Source: Anniella stebbinsi | Lineage: Eukaryota > Chordata > Lepidosauria > Squamata > Anniellidae | Assembly (NCBI GenBank): GCA_029215795.1 | Contig: JARDYH010000004.1 | Location: 213,010,517-213,074,516, forward strand | Direction of reading: 5' to 3' | DNA: 64,000 nt | Part shown: piece by piece, positions 56,470 through 64,000 of the stretch | How the letters are laid out: each line of letters opens with the position of its first letter | How positions within the stretch are numbered: position 1 is the stretch's first letter | Made by a program: the position numbers and the translations under genes | The notes under the pieces: model-generated | The model's database searches: none | Told to the model about the DNA's origin: nothing | What the model saw: only the letters and a program-made list of their open reading frames with translations

Positions 56470-57190
56470 ACATCAATTTATTCGGGGTGGTGAAAACACA
56501 AGCAGACTTGAAAGAGCTCCAAAAGGACCCTTCCAGACTTGGTGAATTGATAACCAAATGGAAAATGAAATTTAATGTAAGCAAGTGTAACTTGATGCAC
56601 AAGTAATCCTAACTTCAGATATATAGTTATGGGGTCTGCAGTGGTGATGAACAATAAGGAAAGAGATTCTGGAGACATGGTGGACAACTCAATAACAATG
56701 TTGACTCAAACTTCTGCAGGAGCGAACAAGACAAAAACTTATGCTGAGGATCACTAGGAAAGGAGTTTAAAATAAAATAGCTAGTGTAACTACATCAATG
56801 TATATATCTATGGTGCATGCGACACCATCTTCTCTCCCCATCTCAAGAAAGACAGTGTAAAACTGGAAGAGGCAACCCAAATAGGCAACCCAAATGATCA
56901 AGGGATTGGATCAGCTTCCCTGTAAGGAAAACATTTGGGGTTATTTGGCTTAGGAAAAAGAAAGCAACTATGGGGGAAGATAGAATGGAGGTTTTGACAA
57001 CTATACTCACAAACAGTACTAGAACCTGATGTCACCCAATGGAATTGACAAGCAGTAGATTCAAGACAGAGAAATGAAGGTATTCCTGCACACACCATAC
57101 AATTAATTTACATATTGTGCTGCCACTGGATGTTGCCACTGTCTTAGATGGCTTTTAAAGGGAATTACACAAATTTATGGAGGGGACAGG
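56470..57190 (+). mobile_element. CR1-type LINE, ORF2 end and 3' region
   Basis: Recognisable as the CR1/L3-like ORF2 end: AATTGATAACCAAATGGAA, TTAATGTAAGCAAGTGTAAC, GGACAACTCAATAACAATG, GATCAAGGGATTGGATCAGC and TGGCTTTTAAAGGGAATTAC, with many stops. Truncated on the right before the TTCTTATG tail, at the edge of an AT-rich repeat. The longest LINE copy by span, but encoding nothing intact. Confidence 0.8.
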
Positions 57191-57530
57191 ACAATGCACG
57201 CTTTTTTAAAATGCACATTTTCATCCTTTGATCAAAGGGGGTAGTTCACACCCAATGCACACCCTTAGAAATGCACACTTTTAAAAATGCACACTTCAAA
57301 CATGCATTTTATTTTATTTTTACAAAAATGTGCACTTAAAAAAACCATATTTTTGTGCTTTAGCCAAGGGGGGAAAGTGCACCCTTTTGAAAAATGTGCA
57401 CTTCTTCCATTCTAAGGAACCAAAAAAAACAGCCCACATATGAGAATGGGAGCGAGCTGAACTGAACTTTGAAGTATAGTTTGGAGAACTACAGCAAGCG
57501 CCAGCCTCTCCCATTCCTAGACAGGACTGT
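57190..57530. repeat. ATGCACACTT-rich diverged repeat
   Basis: At least six spaced copies of an AAAATGCACACTTT-like motif between 57200 and 57400, then TAGTTTGGAGAACTACAGCA and CTCTCCCATTCCTAG. Similar motif repetition occurs at 13930-14150 and 59740-59850. Class unknown. Confidence 0.5.
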
Positions 57531-57662
57531 GGATGAATATTATCATCCATGATGGGTTAATGAAACTTAGAATACCAGGTTTAGGATGGCAAACAGTGAA
57601 GGAAAGACATTGTCTTCATGTCCTACCGTTAACTTCTCAGAAGCATCCAGCTTGTCACAGTT

Positions 57663-57920
57663 AGAAACATAAGGAAATAAGAAAAGCCATGCTGGATCAG
57701 ACCAAGGGTCTTGGATCAGCATTTTGTTCATGCAGATGCCCCTGGGAAACCCACAAGCAGGACATGTGCAACAGCACCCTCCAGCCCATATTCCCCAGCA
57801 ACTGGGGTACATAGACATACTGCTTCTGATACTGGATATATAGCCATCAGGACTAGTAGCCATTGATAGCTTTCACCTCCAGGAATTTATCTAACCCCTT
57901 TTAAATCCACCCAAGTTGAT
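57663..57920 (-). mobile_element. CR1-type LINE 3' end (TTCTTATG-tailed)
   Basis: Minus-strand copy: GAAACATAAGGAAATAAGAA (degraded tail) then GCCATGCTGGATCAGACCAA and CCCCAGCAACTGGGGTACAT. Confidence 0.8.
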
Positions 57921-59639
57921 CTGATCCAACAAGACTCTTCTTAAGTGGGTACAACAATGCCTGTCCCCAAACCATAAAGAAAACTTAATAAGCAGCATAG
58001 AACAAAGAACGCAAAGAACAAGTATTTCAACATATTTTCTCAGGTTTCTTGTTACACTCACTACCTTCTCCCTAATGAGATGCAAAAGAGTATGTCACCT
58101 ATAGAGGACCCTATCCAGTAGAAGAGGTTAACTCACAGGATGGAAGAATTTGGGGGGAAACCCTGGTGATTGCCTACTATTTGTAGTGTTAAGAGATGAC
58201 TAATTCCTCAGTAAACAGCTTTATACAGCAAGCACCACTGTGTAGTGCTTGCCAAATTGATCTTTCTCCACAGCGAGCTGTTGCTGTGGCAACCTGTTGT
58301 AATAGGGACGCAGCTGGATTGTGTACGTATGCAGCAATTACTGCAGCTATCGAGGTAAAACGCCCCATACAAAATCACGGAAAGATACCATTCAGGAAAT
58401 AAAGCACTCTATTGAGACCTACAATTACTACCATGCTGTTTCTGCAGTATTAATAGCTAGACAGATCAGCCAAATAAATACCACTTACCATGAATGAACT
58501 AGATCAGAGGTGGGCAACATATGCCCTCTACCGGCAGAGCTTATATTTGATCCACAGCATCTCTAGGGTAAGTCCACCCACTTTGGTTATTAAGCCCCAC
58601 CTTGACTGCTGCAGAACGAATGGATTGTGCAGCTCTCAGAAGCTATCACCAAAAGGGCTTGTCATGGTGGTCTGCAGGCACATATAGTAGAGTTCAATAC
58701 CCTATGAGGACCACAGTCTGAGTGAAAGCAACCACCTGCGGTTCCAGGCCAGTGTCAGCAATTTTATAGGACTGGCTGGAATCCTATTAGTTGGAACCTA
58801 TCGGCTGGAACTCTTTGGCTGGAACAGGCTGGAACCCTGTTGGTGTCACCCAATACCTGGTGCATTAGGTGTAGTGTGATCCACTGTCCAACAGTAGCAC
58901 AGCAGAACTCTACAAGCTGCCAAAAAGATGCCAATGGATAAGGCTCCTGGGTCCTGGTACTCCAAACCCTGGTTCAAGATCCTGGTTGCTTTACAAGTGG
59001 TCACACTGGGGTACCATTTTCCCCAGTTATAACTGGTTTCTGTTACACAGGTTCTACTCATAATAATCTTGGAACCTCTGGTATTTTCAAACGTGTGTTT
59101 CTTTGTCTCTTACCATGCTGTCCCCATGAACCGAGCACCTTCCACCCCCTTTCTGCAGACAATTTAAAACACGTCCTTTGGGGAGAAGTGGAACCAGGTA
59201 CAAAGCATGAATTATACCACCAAAAGTCACTTGCAAATGACATTTTGAATCCTCCAAGGAACAACAAGAAACAGAGTCTGATCTATGCTGTCAAATGTAT
59301 CCACGAGGGACACATTTGATTCTTGCATAATGACTTAAAAGCTTTTAAAACTCTTCTCTGGTCCAATAAAGATTTCCCTGGGCATACTGTAAACAAAAGG
59401 TCAGATCTGCATTTATTTAGCTTTCACAGCTATGTTAGATTTATTGCTGCCATACTCAAAAAGATGAAGTAGGCAAAAAAGCCATAGCATTACATTTCAG
59501 TTCTGGAAACATCAGGACAATTTCACCTATTCAGGAACATCACTTTATGGGTGTGCCACAGGAATGGATAAAAAAAAATTGCTCCATCAAGGTTTCCCCC
59601 TTTTCCTTCTGGATTTGCCCAGTTTGTACCTCCTAGAAT
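57921..59639. other. Unannotated sequence
   Basis: No recognised gene. 58750-58850 has spaced GGCTGGAA repeats. AGAGGTGGGCAACATATGCC near 58506 resembles a hAT-type MITE start. 58200-58460 is unique and holds an X-box-like dyad. Confidence 0.4.
58280..58293. promoter_or_regulatory. RFX X-box-like dyad
   Basis: GTTGCTGTGGCAAC fits the palindromic RFX consensus (GTTGCY-NN-RGCAAC type). It sits in repeat-free sequence. Match only; no proof of function. Confidence 0.35.
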
Positions 59640-59870
59640 CGAACACGGGCCCCGAACACAATTTGTGGATGGAAATCCACACAATTTCAAGCTTGTGATG
59701 CAATCCATGAAGAAATAAAAATCTTTTCATTAACATGCGCGATTTTTAACATGTGGAAAGAAAAAGGGCATGATTTCTAAAATAAGCATAAACATGCTTT
59801 AGTCAATGGGAAAATGTACACCAAAAATTCATACATGTCAAAATTACACACACACACAGCCATTTAGCAA
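59640..59870. repeat. Diverged repeat related to the ATGCACA-rich family
   Basis: GAACACAATTTGTGGATGG, GGAAATCCACACAATTTC, AACATGCGCGATTTTTAAC and TGCTTTAGTCAATGGG follow the order seen at 13920-14070. Class unknown. Confidence 0.45.
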
Positions 59871-59894
59871 TATCTGATGAGCCTGAGACTGGTG

Positions 59895-60062
59895 TTTTGT
59901 TTTGTTTTTTTTTGCTTATAGCTTAAGTTATTATAATGGTTTTGAATGTATTTGTATATTGTATGTTTTGCAGTTTTAATTTTATATATTGTTTTTAAAT
60001 GTTTTAAACTTATGTAAACTGCCAAGAGAGCTGTGGCTATGGGGTGGTATACAAATGCAATA

Positions 60063-60094
<32 letters not shown>
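59895..60094 (+). mobile_element. L2-like LINE 3' UTR end
   Basis: AT-rich 3' UTR, AACTGCCAAGAGAGCTGTGG, GGTGGTATACAAATGCAATAA, then (AAT)n to 60094. Confidence 0.78.
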
Positions 60095-60504
60095 GGAAGG
60101 AACTTTGTAGTTGAAAAACAAGAACTTTGATGAGATCCATCACAGGTCAAATGCCACAAATATTTGCGTGAAATGTGCCAGAACCTAATTAGTCTGTACA
60201 TCTGATTCAGTAAGATCTGAATGAACACTTGTTATTCAGAATTATATTATGTTACTCTAAGTTGAATTTTGATTATTAAAGTTAGAGATGGAGTTAATCC
60301 ACCAATTAAGGCTTGACGTTTGATTCAGAGGATTTTCATTAAAATTTGAAAAATAGTTTAGTTTATTCAAATCAGAACCTGCCCAGGACATACCTTCCAT
60401 GAACCAGTCACTCACCCTTATCTGTCTTGTTGTTATTGATAGATTTCAGCAACAGTTAGAAAATTTCATTTCCCAGTGTTCCTGGTGTCTGACAACGTAT
60501 ATAT
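60095..60504. other. Unannotated sequence and left target duplication
   Basis: AT-rich. GTATATAT at 60497-60504 is the left target duplication of the next element. Confidence 0.7.
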
Positions 60505-60640
60505 TAGGGGTGTGCATCGGATCGGATCCGATCCACGATCCGAATCCGATCCGACCCAAAATCGGGAAAATCCGATCCGATCCGATCCGGCCAACCTCCG
60601 ATCCGATCCGATCCGATCCGATGAGGTCCGATCCGGATCG

Positions 60641-61857
60641 GACGCCATTTTGAATGCTTTTTCCCATAGCCAAGTATTGTTTTACAAAAACGCCTATAAC
60701 TTTTTCATTCTTAAAGATAGAAGGATGAAAGTTGGGCACATTGTAGACTGGTTAGGGGTAGTTATCTGTGAGAAATTTCAGAAAGATTGGTGCATGCATT
60801 TTGTGGCAATTAATTTTTTAATAAATACCCAGGAATGCCTATAACTTTGTCATTTTTAAAGTTACACACATGAAACTTTGCCACATTGTAGGGGGTACCT
60901 TGGGACCTATGTGTGTGAAATTTCAGAAACGTAGGTGCTTGTCTTGTGTGGCAATTAATTTTTAGAAAAATGGGTAGTAGTGGGGTAAATACAGTTACGC
61001 CTCCCATTTTTTTATTTTTGAAGATACAAACAGGAAACTTGGGCACATTACAGGTACCACTTGCCTTGATATGTGTGTGAAATTTCAGAAACATTGGAGC
61101 TTTCCTTGTGTGGCAATTAATTTTTGAAACAATGAGGAAAGAAACACCTATAACTTTGTCATTTTTAAAGTTACACACATGAAACGTTGCCACATTGTAG
61201 GTGGTACCTTGGGACCTATGTGTGTGAAATTTCAGAAACATAGGTGCTTGCCTTGTGTGGCAATTAATTTTTTAATAAATACCCAGGAATGCCTATAACT
61301 TTGTCATTTTTAAAGTTACACACATGAAACTTTGCCACATTGTAGGCGGTACCTTGGGACCTATGTGTGTGAAATTTCGGAAACGTAGGTGCTTGCCTTG
61401 TGTGGCAATTAATTTTAGAAAAATGGGTAGTGGTGGGGTAAATACAGTTACGCCTCCCACTTTTTTATTTTTGAAGATACAAACAGGAAACATGGGCACA
61501 TTACAGGTACCACTTGGCTTGATATGTGTGTGAAATTTCAGACAGCTGGGTCCAGGCATGTGGTGGCAAGGTATTTTTGAAACAATGAGGAAAGAAACGC
61601 CTATAACTTTTTTATTTTAAAAGTTAGAAGTCTGAACATTGCTCACTTTGTAGATGGGTTAGGGGTAGATATGTGTCAGAAATTTCAGAATTATAGGTCC
61701 AGGCATTTGATGGCTATGGAATTTTTAAATTACATGTTTCAAAAAAATTTCTACAGAGGCCAGGTCTTCCCCTCCCGCTTCCCGCGAAGAAAAGGAAACA
61801 CTCTCTCGTCTCGATCCCTTTGATCCTTGCTAGTAGTATCCATTACAGGGCTCGTGT
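60641..61857 (+). repeat. Left arm of the giant inverted repeat
   Basis: Made of seven related units of 145-162 bp. The GCCTATAAC or GCCTCCC landmark starts at 60692, 60837, 60999, 61146, 61291, 61452 and 61599. Units 2-3 (60837, 60999) and 5-6 (61291, 61452) match each other in type, giving a 454-bp higher-order period. Confidence 0.9.
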
Positions 61858-61936
61858 TTCCTTTCCTACTTTCACTTTTCAAGCAGAACGGCTGAGCCTA
61901 GCTGAGTTTTGCAGCCATGCGTGCAAGGAAGGATCA

Positions 61937-62070
61937 CTCTGGTCTCGATCCCTTTGATCCTTGGTAGTATCCATTACAGGGCTCGTGTCTGCTTTCACTT
62001 TGTACTCAAGCAGACACGAGCCCTGTAATGGATACTACTAGCAAGGATCAAAGGGATCGAGACGAGAGAG
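61937..62070. repeat. Alternative inner hairpin at the centre
   Basis: 61971-61994 (CCATTACAGGGCTCGTGTCT...) pairs perfectly with 62008-62031 around a 13-nt loop, and pairing extends outward with a 3-nt indel. The same sequence occurs a third time, directly repeated about 131-134 bp to the left (from 61807), so the right strand can pair with either copy. Confidence 0.85.
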
Positions 62071-63230
62071 TGTTTCCTTTTCTTCGCGGGAAGCGGGAGG
62101 GGAAGACCTGGCCTCTGTAGAAATTTTTTTGAAACATGTAATTTAAAAATTCCATAGCCATCAAATGCCTGGACCTATAATTCTGAAATTTCTGACACAT
62201 ATCTACCCCTAACCCATCTACAAAGTGAGCAATGTTCAGACTTCTAACTTTTAAAATAAAAAAGTTATAGGCGTTTCTTTCCTCATTGTTTCAAAAATAC
62301 CTTGCCACCACATGCCTGGACCCAGCTGTCTGAAATTTTACACACATATCAAGCCAAGTGGTACCTGTAATGTGCCCATGTTTCCTGTTTGTATCTTCAA
62401 AAATAAAAAAGTGGGAGGCGTAACTGTATTTACCCCACCACTACCCATTTTTCTAAAATTAATTGCCACACAAGGCAAGCACCTACGTTTCCGAAATTTC
62501 ACACACATAGGTCCCAAGGTACCGCCTACAATGTGGCAAAGTTTCATGTGTGTAACTTTAAAAATGACAAAGTTATAGGCATTCCTGGGTATTTATTAAA
62601 AAATTAATTGCCACACAAGGCAAGCACCTATGTTTCTGAAATTTCACACACATAGGTCCCAAGGTACCACCTACAATGTGGCAACGTTTCATGTGTGTAA
62701 CTTTAAAAATGACAAAGTTATAGGTGTTTTTTTCCTCATTGTTTCAAAAATTAATTGCCACACAAGGAAAGCTCCAATGTTTCTGAAATTTCACACACAT
62801 ATCAAGGCAAGTGGTACCTGTAATGTGCCCAAGTTTCCTGTTTGTATCTTCAAAAATAAAAAAATGGGAGGCGTAACTGTATTTACCCCACTACTACCCA
62901 TTTTTCTAAAAATTAATTGCCACACAAGACAAGCACCTACGTTTCTGAAATTTCACACACATAGGTCCCAAGGTACCCCCTACAATGTGGCAAAGTTTCA
63001 TGTGTGTAACTTTAAAAATGACAAAGTTATAGGCATTCCTGGGTATTTATTAAAAAATTAATTGCCACAAAATGCATGCACCAATCTTTCTGAAATTTCT
63101 CACAGATAACTACCCCTAACCAGTCTACAATGTGCCCAGGTTTCATCCTTCTATCTTTAAAAATGAAAAAGTTATAGGCGTTTTTGTAAAACAATACTTG
63201 GCTATGGGAAAAAGCATTCAAAATGGCGTC
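62014..63230 (-). repeat. Right arm of the giant inverted repeat
   Basis: Reverse complement of 60641-61857 with the same unit order. Confidence 0.92.
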
Positions 63231-63367
63231 CGATCCGGATCGGACATCTGGTCCGATCCGATCCGACCAGCCTCCGATCCGATCCGATCCGATCCGACCC
63301 CCCAGGTCCGATTCCGATCCGCTATCCGATCCGATCCGGGGGGTCAGTGCACATCCCTAGTATATAT

Positions 63368-64000
63368 TACAGATGACTGTAGCGATCTGTTTTTGGTCCG
63401 TGTCATTTTCACACATGTTCACCCATACATCGCCATCCCATTTTCCGTATTAATAATTTTAACGCATATAAAATTCACAGTTAATTATGTGTGTTAAATG
63501 TCTCCTCGGTTAGCCACAGGGGGGTCTGTAGGCACTTGGCAAGTGGCGAGCGGCATCCTGCTCCTCCGCCAGGCCACAAAATGGCAGCTCCGCCTTTTCC
63601 ATCAAGAGCCATTTTGCGCAAATGGCAGCAGTAAAAAGGGCCCATTTATGCAAAATTATAGGCATAAATGGTCTATTTAGAAATCGCAGAATCTCGCGCT
63701 TCAACTGGACACCCATGCCATCCCTACATACCACTGCAGTGATGGAGAGAGTAGGCCATCACCTCCACTAAGAAGCAAAATCCACAATGAAGCAATAAGA
63801 TCTCCATCACACCAGCAATTTAGTGCACTCTCGCCATGCCTGGTGTTCGGATTTGCAGCACAGTACTCACATGATGCCATGCCTGTCCTGCTGACACCCC
63901 GCCTCTTCCACAGCCTTTTCTAGAAGGCTAAAAGTCTGGATTATTTTTTCTACGTGCATTTAATGCACCCTAAGCCTCCGTGTAGTTTTAAAGGAACGGG
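63368..64000. other. Unannotated sequence with a hAT-like right end
   Basis: GACACCCATGCCATCCCTA ends at about 63726 and resembles a hAT-type right terminus, with repeat-like sequence to its left (ATGGCAGCAGT, AATGGCAGCTC). No left partner was identified. The rest is featureless. Confidence 0.35.

Larger units (their letters stand above)
60505..63359. mobile_element. Giant fold-back hAT-like element
   Basis: A 2,855-bp element. It begins TAGGGGTGTGCATCGG and ends GTCAGTGCACATCCCTA, with a perfect 8-bp duplication GTATATAT on both sides (60497-60504, 63360-63367), the hAT pattern. CCGAT-rich subterminal arrays lie at 60520-60640 and 63231-63345. Inside, 60641-61857 pairs with 62014-63230. The position sum is constant (123,871) at both ends of the arm, so the 1,217-bp arms have no net indel, and few mismatches are visible (about five in the parts I compared). 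The loop is 156 bp. Matching frames of 143 and 88 codons appear in mirror image on the two arms and are a by-product of the repeats. No transposase is encoded. Confidence 0.94.

Noticed and set aside
60810..61241. A 143-codon minus-strand frame, mirrored at 62630-63061 on the plus strand, with repeated FLKFHTHRSQGT-like phrases
   Set aside because: The frame exists because some units are 147 bp (49 codons) and because the two arms are inverted copies. There is no recognised domain and no start or regulatory context.
60505..63359. Assembly artefact creating an inverted duplication
   Set aside because: Not fully excluded. However, the perfect target duplication outside both TIRs and the mismatches between arms argue for a real insertion.
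1..64000. CRISPR array
   Set aside because: The direct repeats here are microsatellites, tandem duplications or transposon units. None has regular repeats separated by unique spacers.

Overview
The window looks like noncoding DNA from a squamate reptile (lizard or snake): an intergenic stretch or a very large intron. The squamate call rests on several interspersed repeats with that signature. There are tRNA-headed SINEs of the Sauria type with a BovB-like tail, CR1-type LINE ends closing in TTCTTATG or ATTCTATG repeats, several L2-like LINE 3' ends, and many short fold-back DNA transposons. I found no intact host gene, no multi-exon coding structure, no tRNA or rRNA gene, no operon and no CRISPR array. 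The only protein-like reading frames that resemble known proteins are decayed LINE reverse-transcriptase C-termini. All other open frames are short and lie in simple, AT-rich or repeat sequence.

Layout. 1-537 resembles the 3' end of an LTR. 0.5-16 kb is mostly AT-rich unique DNA with scattered LINE, SINE and MITE insertions. 16.4-18.3 kb is a nest in which an L2-like LINE is split by MITEs, one of which is itself split by another. 20-34 kb is dense in a 320-bp palindromic hAT-like MITE with 8-bp target duplications, next to SINEs and other MITEs. 35-36 kb holds unique sequence that could be conserved. 36.66-38.49 kb is a GC-rich hAT-like element carrying five copies of a palindromic 242-bp unit. 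38.9-39.8 kb is an L2-like LINE with an inverted 5' part (twin-priming pattern). 40-60 kb is again unique DNA with scattered repeats. 60.5-63.36 kb is a 2,855-bp fold-back element whose two 1,217-bp arms pair without net indels.

The most interesting material is the pair of elements at 36659-38490 and 60505-63359. They share TIRs (TAGGGRTGTGCA), CCGAT-rich subterminal arrays and perfect 8-bp target duplications, but carry unrelated cargo: one a GC-rich chain of palindromes, the other a giant inverted repeat built of about 150-bp units. They look like non-autonomous passengers of one hAT-type transposase. No transposase is encoded here. Family names are from recognition of sequence patterns, without a database search.
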